A stretch of 64,000 nt of DNA, from contig OZ254962.1 of the NCBI GenBank assembly GCA_965276005.1, positions 248,001 through 312,000 of the forward strand, read 5' to 3'. The notes beneath the pieces are model-generated. The model saw nothing but the letters and a program-made list of their open reading frames with translations, did no database searches and had not been told where the DNA came from. Below are positions 50,894 through 60,013 of this stretch, piece after piece. The stretch comes from G965232465 sp965276005. GTDB taxonomy: Bacteria; Pseudomonadota; Alphaproteobacteria; JAQWUY01. A program made the translations under genes and the position numbers. Each line of letters begins with the position of its first letter. Within the stretch, counting starts at the first letter, position 1.

Positions 50894-52597
50894 ATGGATG
50901 ATAATAGTAAATCGATTATTTTGGCAATTGTCTTGTCGGTGCTTGTTTTGCTGGGCTGGAATATTATGTTTCCGCCAACGGATGTGGTACAGGCTCCTAA
51001 TGCACAGGTTGAGCAGACACAACAGACCGCAAGCGGCGACAAAGTCAATGATTTTCAACTGGGTGTAGTGGGGGCATCCGTATCCGCTGATGAGGTGGTG
51101 GCGACCACAGATCGGGTATTTTTCGACACCCCTAGTATACAAGGTTCGATAGCGGTTACAGGGGCAAGAATCGACGATGTGGTACTAAAAAAATACAAAC
51201 AGCAAAACACGGACGACAGCCCCAATGTCAGATTGCTATCGCCAACAAATACGCCCAATGGCTATGCGGTCAACAGCGGTTGGGTGGGCAAAAAAGATTT
51301 TGTCCCCAATCATAAAACCGTGTGGGCGGTGGATTCTGATATTTTGTCTGTGGGTAACGATGTGGTTTTTTCTTGGACAAACCCGCAAGGGGTGGTGTTT
51401 AAAAAAATATTTTCCATCGACGAAAATTATATGATTTCCATACAACAACTGGTGGAAAACAACAGCGGCAACGCTATAAGTATCGCCAATTATGGGTCTA
51501 TATTCCGCAAAAATGCCACTGAGGGCAAATTGGGTATGTATATCCTGCACGAAGGGCCTATCGGTGTGTTTGATAATACTTTATCAGAGATCGATTATGA
51601 CGATGTTGTCGATGCCAAAGGGGGGATCGAATCGTTTGAAACCACCGGCGGCTGGCTGGGTTTTACCGATCAGTTTTGGCAAGTCGCCTTTATCCCGGCA
51701 CAGGATTCGCCGGTTACCGCCTCGTTTCGGTACCTATCCGCATATGATGCCTATCAGGCGGACTTTATGACGGTGCCGGGTATTTTAAACGCTGGTGATG
51801 TGTCCAGTTATAAAATGAATGTGTTTAGCGGTGCCAAAGAGGTATCGGTTATCGATGTGTATGCGGAAAAATACACTATCCCCATGTTCGACCGATCCAT
51901 AGATTTTGGCTGGTTTTATTTCCTAACCAAGCCGTTTTTTTATTTGTTGCATTTTTTGTCAGAGCAAATTGGCAATGTGGGGTTTGCGATTTTGGCAATT
52001 ACTTTGATTGTAAAAGCGGTGTTGTTTCCCCTTGCCAACAAGTCGTATAAGTCTATGGCAAAAATGAAACTGTTGGCACCGCAAATTGAAGCCTTAAAGA
52101 AGCAATATGGCGACGACCGCCAAGCGATGAGTCAGGCGATGATGAAGCTGTACAAACAGGAAAAAGTCAATCCTATGTCCGGCTGTTTGCCGATGGTTAT
52201 TCAAATTCCTATCTTTTTTAGTTTGTATAAAGTGTTGTTTGTAACTATCGAAGTCCGCCACGCCCCGTTTATCGGTTGGGTAAAAGATTTATCCGCCCAA
52301 GATCCGTTGACCGTATTGACCGGGTTTGGATTGTTTTCATGGCAAGTGCCAGATATTTTAAACATTGTCAATTTGGGTATTTGGCCGATTTTAATGGGTA
52401 TCAGCATGTGGGCACAATTTAGACTAAACCCCACCCCGTCCGATCCTGTGCAAGCAAAAGTGTTCGCATGGATGCCGGTTATTTTTACTTTTATGTTGGC
52501 GACATTCCCTGTGGGGTTGGTGATTTATTGGACATGGAACAACATTTTAACCATTATCCAGCAATACACCATCCAAAGAAGACTAGGGGTGCAGTAG
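50894..52597 (+). CDS. yidC: Membrane protein insertase YidC
   Basis: This 567-residue insertase places proteins in the inner membrane with or without SecYEG. An N-terminal helix (~8-24, IILAIVLSVLVLLGWNIMF) is followed by the periplasmic beta domain (~60-335). The five-helix core (~345-560) includes KSYKSMAKMKLLAPQIEALK and NPMSGCLPMVIQIPIFFSLY. It is part of the rpmH-rnpA-yidC-engB run; engB begins 6 bases after its stop. Confidence 0.95.
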   Translation: MDDNSKSIILAIVLSVLVLLGWNIMFPPTDVVQAPNAQVEQTQQTASGDKVNDFQLGVVGASVSADEVVATTDRVFFDTPSIQGSIAVTGARIDDVVLKKYKQQNTDDSPNVRLLSPTNTPNGYAVNSGWVGKKDFVPNHKTVWAVDSDILSVGNDVVFSWTNPQGVVFKKIFSIDENYMISIQQLVENNSGNAISIANYGSIFRKNATEGKLGMYILHEGPIGVFDNTLSEIDYDDVVDAKGGIESFETTGGWLGFTDQFWQVAFIPAQDSPVTASFRYLSAYDAYQADFMTVPGILNAGDVSSYKMNVFSGAKEVSVIDVYAEKYTIPMFDRSIDFGWFYFLTKPFFYLLHFLSEQIGNVGFAILAITLIVKAVLFPLANKSYKSMAKMKLLAPQIEALKKQYGDDRQAMSQAMMKLYKQEKVNPMSGCLPMVIQIPIFFSLYKVLFVTIEVRHAPFIGWVKDLSAQDPLTVLTGFGLFSWQVPDILNIVNLGIWPILMGISMWAQFRLNPTPSDPVQAKVFAWMPVIFTFMLATFPVGLVIYWTWNNILTIIQQYTIQRRLGVQ

Positions 52598-52603
52598 GGG
52601 GGT

Positions 52604-53257
52604 ATGTTCGACTTCGTCAAAACCCCGGATTTTACCAGCGACTGTCTTGAACAGGGGCGGTTGCTGTTTGCTCGGGGTACCACATTTTTAAACAGTGTGC
52701 CATCGCTGCAGCTGCTGCCCGATATGCAGCGACCGGAGATCGCCTTCGCTGGGCGGTCGAATGTCGGCAAGTCGTCTTTGATTAACGCCTTGACCAATTG
52801 CCATCGTCTTGCCCGTACTTCCAACACGCCGGGCAGGACTCGGGAGCTGAATTTTTTTGATGTAAACGGCCGTATGTACTTGGTCGATATGCCCGGATAT
52901 GGGTACGCCCGGGCAAGCAAAACCGATATTGCCCGTTGGCAGGCGTTATTGAAAGCCTATTTGCAAGGGCGACCAAATTTACGCAGGGTGTATATTTTGG
53001 TCGATGGCAGACACGGTGTAAAGCCTAATGATATAGAGCTGATGGATATGCTCGATATGGCGGCGGTTACCTACCAAGTGGTTTTAACCAAGCTGGACAA
53101 AATCAAACAAGCGGAGGCACAAAAAGTATATACAAGCGTGCATACCGCCATACAAAACCGCCCCGCATCGTACCCGTTTGTAGGTGCCACCAGTGCGGAA
53201 AAAAAACACGGTATCGACATGTTACGGGCGTTCATATACAGTGTTATAGAATTTTAG
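52604..53257 (+). CDS. engB: Ribosome biogenesis GTPase EngB/YihA
   Basis: This 217-residue GTPase is needed for 50S assembly. G1 is GRSNVGKSS at 50-58, G3 is DMPGYGYA and G4 is LTKLDK. The switch segment NTPGRTRELNFF is typical. It follows yidC by 6 bases and precedes argB by 24, all on one strand. Confidence 0.93.
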   Translation: MFDFVKTPDFTSDCLEQGRLLFARGTTFLNSVPSLQLLPDMQRPEIAFAGRSNVGKSSLINALTNCHRLARTSNTPGRTRELNFFDVNGRMYLVDMPGYGYARASKTDIARWQALLKAYLQGRPNLRRVYILVDGRHGVKPNDIELMDMLDMAAVTYQVVLTKLDKIKQAEAQKVYTSVHTAIQNRPASYPFVGATSAEKKHGIDMLRAFIYSVIEF

Positions 53258-53281
53258 AGATTCGAGAAAGGACAACACAAC

Positions 53282-54169
53282 ATGACAAAACAATGGTTAC
53301 AACACGCAAGCGTGCTTGTCGAGGCATTGCCGTATTTCAAGCCGTATGCTGGACGGGTATTGGTGGTAAAATACGGGGGCAATGCTATGTCCGATACGCA
53401 AGCCAGCAAACATTTTGCATCGGATATGGTGTTGTTGCAACAAATAGGCATTCATCCGATTGTGGTACACGGGGGCGGACCGCAAATTGGCACTATGTTA
53501 GACAGTCTCAATATTCAAACCCGTTTTGTCGGCGGCTTGCGGGTAACCGATGCCCGTACCATGCAGGCGGCGGAAATGGTGCTGTGTGGGCCTGTCAATA
53601 AAACCATCGTATCGGCGATTAACGCCGCCGGCGGTCGAGCGGTCGGTATCAGCGGTAAAGACGCCAATTTGATGACCGTAGAAAAATTACACCGCAGCGT
53701 CCGTGACCCACAAAGCCATATCGAAAAAGTCGTCGATTTGGGCTTTGTTGGACAGCCACAATCTGTCGATACAACCGTGCTGGATTTATTGGTACAAGGG
53801 GATACTATTCCCGTTATTGCCCCCATTGCAGTCGATGCAAAAGGCGATTCGTACAATGTCAATGCGGATGCGTTTGCCGGAGCGATTGCCACCGCCACAG
53901 GTGCCAAACGGCTGTTGTTACTAACCGATGTCGAGGGGGTGCTGGATGCGGATAAAAAACTCATCCCCCATCTCAATGTAGCGGGGGCAAAGCGGTTGTT
54001 AAAGGACGGTGTGGCACTGGGGGGGATGATACCCAAAATCACCACCTGTATCGAGGGCATCGAAGGCGGTCTGGAGGGGGCAGTGATTGTCGACGGCCGC
54101 ATCGCCCACAGTGTGCTACTGGAAATCCTGACCGAACGGGGGGCGGGTACCTTGATTACAGGTATGTGA
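53282..54169 (+). CDS. argB: Acetylglutamate kinase
   Basis: This enzyme phosphorylates N-acetyl-L-glutamate, the second step of arginine synthesis. The 295-residue length fits the arginine-sensitive type with an N-terminal helix (WLQHASVLVEALPYFKPYAG). KYGGNAM, VHGGGPQI and the C-terminal LGGMIPKI are substrate and nucleotide motifs. The next gene starts at or just after its stop, so the pair is coupled. Confidence 0.94.
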   Translation: MTKQWLQHASVLVEALPYFKPYAGRVLVVKYGGNAMSDTQASKHFASDMVLLQQIGIHPIVVHGGGPQIGTMLDSLNIQTRFVGGLRVTDARTMQAAEMVLCGPVNKTIVSAINAAGGRAVGISGKDANLMTVEKLHRSVRDPQSHIEKVVDLGFVGQPQSVDTTVLDLLVQGDTIPVIAPIAVDAKGDSYNVNADAFAGAIATATGAKRLLLLTDVEGVLDADKKLIPHLNVAGAKRLLKDGVALGGMIPKITTCIEGIEGGLEGAVIVDGRIAHSVLLEILTERGAGTLITGM

Positions 54170-54171
54170 GT

Positions 54172-54834
54172 ATGAACGATATATACTACACTTTATTAGC
54201 AAAACCGTATTGGGTGTTTGATTTAGATAATACTTTGTACGATGCGGATGCGGATATATTCGTGCAAATGGATACCCGCATGCGTAGGTACATTTTACAG
54301 TATACGGACATCGAGCCACAGGACGAATATCTCATTCGCAAACAGTATTTACACGATTATGGCAATTCGTTAATCGGCTTATCAAAACATCACGGGGTCG
54401 ATGTACACCACTGTTTAGAATACATTCACGACTTGGATTACAGCAAAGTGTTTGTCTGTCCGACAATTGTCGACGGGATAAAAAACGCCCCCGTAAAAAA
54501 GTTTATACACACCAACGGTGCCCGTATGCACGGGGTACGCATGTGTGCTAAATTGGGCATCACCGCCCATATGCAGGGTATTTTTGGCTTCGAAGATGGC
54601 GATTTTGTCGCTAAACCACACGCACAGCCATACGATATGATGTGGGCAAAATATGACATAGACCCGGCACAGATGGTGTTTTTCGAAGACACCGTCCACA
54701 ACCTAGAATACCCGAAACAACACGGGGCAACCACTGTGTATATCAACCGCTATCACGGCATACAGACCGATACCCCGGCATATGTGGATGTGATGGTACA
54801 AGACCTAGCCAACATTTTTGAATATCACAGGTGA
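54172..54834 (+). CDS. HAD-family pyrimidine 5'-nucleotidase-like phosphatase
   Basis: This 220-residue HAD hydrolase has the nucleophile motif FDLDNTLYDAD, a helical cap with MDTRMRRYI, and the later acidic motif FFEDTVHNLEYPK. It matches the pyrimidine 5'-nucleotidase subgroup that follows argB in many alphaproteobacteria. An alternative GTG at 54166 would overlap argB by 4 bases; I prefer ATG 54172. It probably dephosphorylates nucleotides or a related small molecule. Confidence 0.82.
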   Translation: MNDIYYTLLAKPYWVFDLDNTLYDADADIFVQMDTRMRRYILQYTDIEPQDEYLIRKQYLHDYGNSLIGLSKHHGVDVHHCLEYIHDLDYSKVFVCPTIVDGIKNAPVKKFIHTNGARMHGVRMCAKLGITAHMQGIFGFEDGDFVAKPHAQPYDMMWAKYDIDPAQMVFFEDTVHNLEYPKQHGATTVYINRYHGIQTDTPAYVDVMVQDLANIFEYHR

Positions 54835-54838
54835 TATT

Positions 54839-55753
54839 ATGAAAAATATACATTGGTTTTTGGTGTTGTTTATGGGGTCGCTGTGGGGGGTAACTTTTCC
54901 GTTTACGGAGGTTTTGTTGCACACTTTTAACCCGCATATGATTGTGTTGTTGCGGGTGCTTATCACAACTGCAGTATTAGGGGCGGTGGCGGTGTGTATG
55001 TTTCGAGGGCGGTGTATCCGTCATCGCTGTCTTTTTGGGGTGCCATCCGCACAGTACGGCAATTTATTTGTGTTGTCTATATTTAATGTGGTGTTGCCGT
55101 TTTCGTTTATCACATATGGGCAAACCTTTATTACCGGCGGATTGACGGCGATTTTTAATGCCACAACGGCTTTTTTTACCATTGCGGTTGCGTCTGTGTT
55201 TATAGCAGAAGAACGCTTTACAAGCCGCCGAGTTATCGGGGTATTAACGGGTATTATAGGTATTGTGGTGGTGGTGGGCTATCGACAACTGTTTAGTTTA
55301 TCTGCCGAATCGTTGGGGGGTATGTCCGTGATGTTGGGGGCGTTGTGCTATGGCATTGCCGCTACTTGGACAAGAACCAGATTGGGCGAAGTGCCGGTCA
55401 TCGTATCCGTATTTGCACTGTATTTTTATGCGACTGTGATGATGTTTGCCTACATAGGGGTTGCAGGGACATTTCAATTTGATTTAGTGACCGTCCGCTT
55501 GTTTATGGCGGCGTTTTTATACACTTTGCTGTCGTCGATTATTGCGTTTCCGTTGTTGTTGTACCTTATCAAACAAGTAGGGGCAGGCAATGTAGGCATT
55601 AGCACTATGGCGACCGCCCCAGCGGCGATCATATTGGGGGTTGTATTTTTAGACGAAAAGATCTTGCTGTCGCATATAGTGGGTTTTGCAATTATTGTAT
55701 TGGGCTTAATGATTATAGATGGCAGACCGATAAAATGGGTGCGGCGGGCATAG
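54839..55753 (+). CDS. DMT-superfamily (EamA) transporter
   Basis: This 304-residue inner-membrane protein has about ten helices arranged as two EamA repeats. The first starts LVLFMGSLWGVTFPFTEVLL and the second starts near MSVMLGALCYGIAATWTR. The segment TSRRVIGVLTGIIGIVVVV links them. Members export amino acids and other metabolites; the substrate is unknown. ATG 54839 follows ACAGGTGATATT. It is convergent with xthA. Confidence 0.85.
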   Translation: MKNIHWFLVLFMGSLWGVTFPFTEVLLHTFNPHMIVLLRVLITTAVLGAVAVCMFRGRCIRHRCLFGVPSAQYGNLFVLSIFNVVLPFSFITYGQTFITGGLTAIFNATTAFFTIAVASVFIAEERFTSRRVIGVLTGIIGIVVVVGYRQLFSLSAESLGGMSVMLGALCYGIAATWTRTRLGEVPVIVSVFALYFYATVMMFAYIGVAGTFQFDLVTVRLFMAAFLYTLLSSIIAFPLLLYLIKQVGAGNVGISTMATAPAAIILGVVFLDEKILLSHIVGFAIIVLGLMIIDGRPIKWVRRA

Positions 55754-55762
55754 CCCCGTATG

Positions 55763-56545
55763 CTATGCCAGCACCATCACCAACGGGGTGTGATCGGAGG
55801 CTTTTTCGGCTTTTCTGGGGTCTTTGTCGACAAAACAGGTATGCACTTTGTCCATGATACTGCCGCTGACTAAGAAGAAATCGATGCGGATGCCATTGTC
55901 TTTTTGCCATGCCCCTTGTTGGTAATCCCAAAAAGTAAACGCATATGGGGTGTCCGGATGCAAGGTTTTAAACACTTCGTAAAAACCGATGTTTTGATAG
56001 GATCGAAATAGGTGCCGTACGGCGGTCTCCGTTGCCGCATCGCCGATCCAGTCCGATGGGTTTTGGCAATCCGTATCTGTGGGAATCACATTCCAATCGC
56101 CGCCCAGTACTACGGGAATATCTGAGCTGCTGAGGGTGTGCATCATGTGCTGTTGCAACCGTTGCATCCAACACAGTTTATATGTATATTTGTCTGTGTC
56201 GATGGGATTGCCATTGGGCAGGTACAGCCCGCAAAACCGTATATTGTTAATAGTGGCTTCTATGTATCTTGCTTGTGAATCCGCCTCTGCCAAGCCGTAT
56301 AAAGGCAAGCCCATAACCACATCGGACATGGGGTGTTTGGACAATATGGCAACGCCGTTGTAGGCTTTTTGCCCGTATACTGCACAAGTATAGCCTAAGG
56401 CTTGTATATCGAGGTAGGGGAATTGGTCGTCTTGACATTTTAATTCTTGTAACAACACCACATCCGGTTGGGCATTTTGCAGCCACTCGACTAAATTCGG
56501 CAGCCTTGCCCGTACAGAGTTAATATTAAATGTGGCTATTTTCAT
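55763..56545 (-). CDS. xthA: Exodeoxyribonuclease III
   Basis: This 260-residue AP endonuclease/3' exonuclease works in base excision repair. The start at 56545 gives MKIATFNINSVRARLPNLVEWL, the family N-terminus; a TTG frame to 56599 is rejected. Catalytic motifs are LLQELKCQDDQFP, GGDWNVIP and the final ASDHTPLVM. It follows erpA on the same strand with a 23-base gap. Confidence 0.93.
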   Translation of the reverse strand: MKIATFNINSVRARLPNLVEWLQNAQPDVVLLQELKCQDDQFPYLDIQALGYTCAVYGQKAYNGVAILSKHPMSDVVMGLPLYGLAEADSQARYIEATINNIRFCGLYLPNGNPIDTDKYTYKLCWMQRLQQHMMHTLSSSDIPVVLGGDWNVIPTDTDCQNPSDWIGDAATETAVRHLFRSYQNIGFYEVFKTLHPDTPYAFTFWDYQQGAWQKDNGIRIDFFLVSGSIMDKVHTCFVDKDPRKAEKASDHTPLVMVLA

Positions 56546-56568
56546 ACGATGCACCCTCGATACACCCT

Positions 56569-56955
56569 TTATACAGAAAACGAAGTGCCACAGCCACAAT
56601 TAGCAGTAGCGTTGGGATTGTGGATGGTAAAGTACCGCCCGGCTAGGGAATCGACAAAATCGATGACACCGCCATCGATATAGGCAAGGCTGTCCCTATC
56701 ACACGCCACCGTAAAAGCGTCTTTGGCAATGGTAAAGTCATTGTCACCGGTGGTTGTATCCATGTCAAAAGTATATTGAAACCCAGAACAGCCGCCGCCA
56801 ATAACCCGGATGCGAAACACCGTATTTTCGCTTTCTTTGGCAAACAACACCCGCAACCGTGCCACAGCCGAATCGGACACAGTCAAGCCCTGTAAGGGAA
56901 CTTTAGTTTCTGTGGTCTTTGTGGTTTCTGCAGTGTTTAAAAACGGGTTGCTCAT
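56569..56955 (-). CDS. erpA: Iron-sulfur cluster insertion protein ErpA
   Basis: This A-type carrier delivers Fe-S clusters to apo-proteins. The three cluster-ligand cysteines lie in GGGCSGFQY and NCGCGTSF near the C-terminus. It has 128 residues from ATG 56955. An upstream ATG at 56979 would add eight residues, and neither has a good ribosome-binding site. Residues up to ~25 are Thr-rich and not conserved. It diverges from dgt, the arrangement common in alphaproteobacteria. Confidence 0.88.
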   Translation of the reverse strand: MSNPFLNTAETTKTTETKVPLQGLTVSDSAVARLRVLFAKESENTVFRIRVIGGGCSGFQYTFDMDTTTGDNDFTIAKDAFTVACDRDSLAYIDGGVIDFVDSLAGRYFTIHNPNATANCGCGTSFSV

Positions 56956-57047
56956 GGGGGCATAATAGGCGGTTTTCATTCGGATGACAAGTACTTATTA
57001 CATATATTTTTCTTGCGTTTTTACGACCCTTAAGGTACAAAAATTGT

Positions 57048-58229
57048 ATGACTGATACTCTTGCACCATATGCTATGCACGATTCGCACAGTCGGGGGCG
57101 GTTTTTTGACCAGCCTACGGGGGCGGATGTGCGGGGGATTTTTGCCCGTGATCGGGATCGTATTTTGCACTCTTCGGCATTTCGCCGCCTAAAAGGCAAA
57201 ACGCAAGTGTTTATGTCGACCCAAGACGATCACAACCGCACTCGATTAACCCACACTTTGGAGGTCGCCCAAATTGCCCGCACCCTTGCCCGTACCTTAC
57301 GGGTCAATGAAGACCTCACCGAAACCATCGCCCTTGCCCACGATTTGGGACACCCCCCGTATGGGCATGTGGGCGAAGATGCGTTGCAAGAATTTACCCA
57401 AACATACGAAGGTTTCGATCACAATGCCCAATCTTTACGGATTGTATGCCAACTGGAACAGCGGTACCCGACATTTGACGGTTTAAATCTCAGCTGGGAA
57501 AGTATTGAGGGGATTATAAAACACAATGGTCCTTTTGCGGGCGACAATACCCCCCCCGCATATATACGGCATATCAGCACAGAGCAGGCGGTACCCCTAA
57601 ACACCCATGCGACCATCGAGGCACAAATTGCCGCTATATCCGATGATGTGGCGTATAACAACCACGACATAGACGATGGCTTGCGATCCGGTTTTATCAG
57701 GTTGTGTGATTTACATGATATACCGCATGTGGCAATCATTATCGATGATATTCGCCATCAGTACCCGTCTATTGCCGAACACAGGTTAGTTGCGGAAAGT
57801 ATCCGCCGTCTGATGACCCATATGGTGATAGACATTGTCCGTACCAGCGAACAAAATATCGCCCGTATCGATCCCAAAACGGTCGATGATGTGCGCCAAT
57901 GTGGCGAAACTATTGTGTGTATGTCGCCCCAGATGGTCGACAAAACTGAACAGATTCGGGATTTTTTGTTCGAGAAAGTATACCGTTCGGCACCTATGGT
58001 GGTTTTACGGGATCAATGTTACGAAAAAACCCTGTTTTTAATGCGGGCGTATACGGAGAATATACATCTGTTGCCGGATGTGGATACGCCGTCGCAGGCT
58101 TTGGATATGACCGAAAAAGTGCGTATGGTGACCGATTTTGTCTCAGGTATGACCGATGCGTATGCGGATTCTTGTGTACAAGCGTTAAAAACTTTGATAT
58201 ACCAAAATCGCACTTTGAATACTGTATAA
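57048..58229 (+). CDS. dgt: dGTP triphosphohydrolase-like HD protein
   Basis: This 393-residue HD-domain enzyme hydrolyses dGTP to deoxyguanosine and triphosphate. Metal ligands include H69 in RLTHTLEV, H98-D99 in LAHDLGHPP, and a later Asp in SDDVAYNNHDIDDG. The N-terminal RGIFARDRDRILHSSAFRRL is the family signature of the type 2 group. argS follows after 27 bases. dgt-argS-SPOR is a conserved alphaproteobacterial order. Confidence 0.93.
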   Translation: MTDTLAPYAMHDSHSRGRFFDQPTGADVRGIFARDRDRILHSSAFRRLKGKTQVFMSTQDDHNRTRLTHTLEVAQIARTLARTLRVNEDLTETIALAHDLGHPPYGHVGEDALQEFTQTYEGFDHNAQSLRIVCQLEQRYPTFDGLNLSWESIEGIIKHNGPFAGDNTPPAYIRHISTEQAVPLNTHATIEAQIAAISDDVAYNNHDIDDGLRSGFIRLCDLHDIPHVAIIIDDIRHQYPSIAEHRLVAESIRRLMTHMVIDIVRTSEQNIARIDPKTVDDVRQCGETIVCMSPQMVDKTEQIRDFLFEKVYRSAPMVVLRDQCYEKTLFLMRAYTENIHLLPDVDTPSQALDMTEKVRMVTDFVSGMTDAYADSCVQALKTLIYQNRTLNTV

Positions 58230-58256
58230 CACATTAGGAAACTGTTGGGAAACCGC

Positions 58257-59993
58257 ATGCACATTTTTCGTACATATAAAGACAAAATATCTGCTGTTAT
58301 AAGCGATTTAGGCAGTTGTCGAGGGTGGGATATGCGGGCGGTACACTCGGCGATTGCCTATGTGGGGGTCGAGCCGCCACGGGATACAAGTCACGGCGAT
58401 ATATCGACAAATGTGGCGATGGTGTTAAGTAAAACAGTGGCTATGCCGCCAGGACAGCTAGCGGAGATACTGGTAAATGCGTTACAACACGACCCAGACA
58501 TTGCCCATGTCGCTATTGCCGGTCCCGGCTTTATCAACATAGTTTGTGCCGATTCGGTGTGGCAATCGCTGCTTGCGGATATTATTAGGTTGGGCGATGC
58601 GTATGGCGATTCTGATGTGGGCAAACAGCGGGCAGTGAATATCGAGTATGTATCGGCAAACCCAACGGGACCTTTGCATATTGGGCATACTCGGGGGGCG
58701 GTGTACGGCGATGTGCTGGCAAGCATTATGGACAAGGTGGGGTTTTCTGTCACCCGGGAGTATTATATTAACGATGCGGGGGTACAGGTCGATGTGTTGG
58801 CACGGTCGGCGTACTTGCGGTATAAACAGGTGTGCGGGCATGAGGTGGCTATTCCTGAGGGGCTGTATCCGGGGGCATATTTGATCGAAGTGGGGGAGGC
58901 GATTAAGCAACAATACGGCGAATCGCTGCTGGACAAAGACGAAAGTATATGGCTGGCGGATATACGGCAATTTGCCGTCGATGCGATGATGGATGTGATT
59001 CGGGCGGATTTGGCATCGTTGGGAATTAGGCACGATGTGTTTACCTCAGAAAAAGCCTTAGTCGAACAAAACTTGGTGCCACAAGCCATAGGCTCTTTAA
59101 CGGAAAAAGGGCATATTTATCAAGGGGTTTTACAGCCGCCTAAGGGAAAACTGCCTGACGATTGGGAACCTCGTCCACAAACTTTGTTTCGGTCGTCCGA
59201 TTTTGGCGATGACGGCGATCGCCCCCTAAGAAAATCGGACGGGTCGTATACATATTTTGCCTCTGATATTGCCAATCATTACGACAAATACAAGCGGGGA
59301 TTTTGTCACCAAATTGATGTTATGGGGGCGGATCACGGGGGCTATGTTAAACGCCTGTGCGGGGCAGTACAGGCGGTTACCGGTGGCGATGCGACACTGG
59401 AAATTCAGCTGTGCCAATTGGTAAAGTTGCTGGAAAACGGGCAAGCGGTCAAAATGTCGAAACGGGCGGGCAATTTTGTAACTTTGCGGCATTTGGTCGA
59501 TACGGTGGGGGCGGACGGTATTCGATTCCTTATGATGACACGAAAAGCCGATGCCCCGATGGATTTCGACATACAAGCGGTACAAAAAAAATCCAGAGAC
59601 AACCCGATTTTTTATGTCCAATACGCCCATGCCCGCTGTCATTCGGTGTTGCGTGCTGCACAGGAGGAGGGGTTCGATGTGCAGCGGGGCATCGTCGACA
59701 ATATCACCCATCCCGCACTGTTGGCAATTGCCAAGCAATTGGCGGTATACCCTAGAATTTTGGAACAAGCGGCACTGTCCCGTGAACCGCATCGACTGGC
59801 GTTTTATGCTCTCGAAGTAGCATCGGCTTTTCACGAGTTGTGGGCAAAGGGATCGGGGACGGAAACTTTGCGATTTATCCAACTCGATAATAGCGGTGGC
59901 ACCGAAGCCAATCTTGTGTTAGTATTAGCTGTACAGACGGTCATCAAAAATATACTGCATATATTTTCTATTCAAGCAAAAGATGTGCTGTAG
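58257..59993 (+). CDS. argS: Arginyl-tRNA synthetase
   Basis: This class I synthetase charges tRNA-Arg. It has 578 residues when started at ATG 58257, with GGGA upstream; TTG 58245 is the alternative. The HIGH motif is at 141-144 within NPTGPLHIGHTRGAVYGD. The KMSKS-like loop is KMSKRAGNFVT near 397. An N-terminal Add-1 domain (~1-105) and C-terminal anticodon-binding domain (ARCHSVLRAA onward) complete it. Confidence 0.94.
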   Translation: MHIFRTYKDKISAVISDLGSCRGWDMRAVHSAIAYVGVEPPRDTSHGDISTNVAMVLSKTVAMPPGQLAEILVNALQHDPDIAHVAIAGPGFINIVCADSVWQSLLADIIRLGDAYGDSDVGKQRAVNIEYVSANPTGPLHIGHTRGAVYGDVLASIMDKVGFSVTREYYINDAGVQVDVLARSAYLRYKQVCGHEVAIPEGLYPGAYLIEVGEAIKQQYGESLLDKDESIWLADIRQFAVDAMMDVIRADLASLGIRHDVFTSEKALVEQNLVPQAIGSLTEKGHIYQGVLQPPKGKLPDDWEPRPQTLFRSSDFGDDGDRPLRKSDGSYTYFASDIANHYDKYKRGFCHQIDVMGADHGGYVKRLCGAVQAVTGGDATLEIQLCQLVKLLENGQAVKMSKRAGNFVTLRHLVDTVGADGIRFLMMTRKADAPMDFDIQAVQKKSRDNPIFYVQYAHARCHSVLRAAQEEGFDVQRGIVDNITHPALLAIAKQLAVYPRILEQAALSREPHRLAFYALEVASAFHELWAKGSGTETLRFIQLDNSGGTEANLVLVLAVQTVIKNILHIFSIQAKDVL

Positions 59994-60013
59994 GCAACAC
60001 ATGGGGATATGTC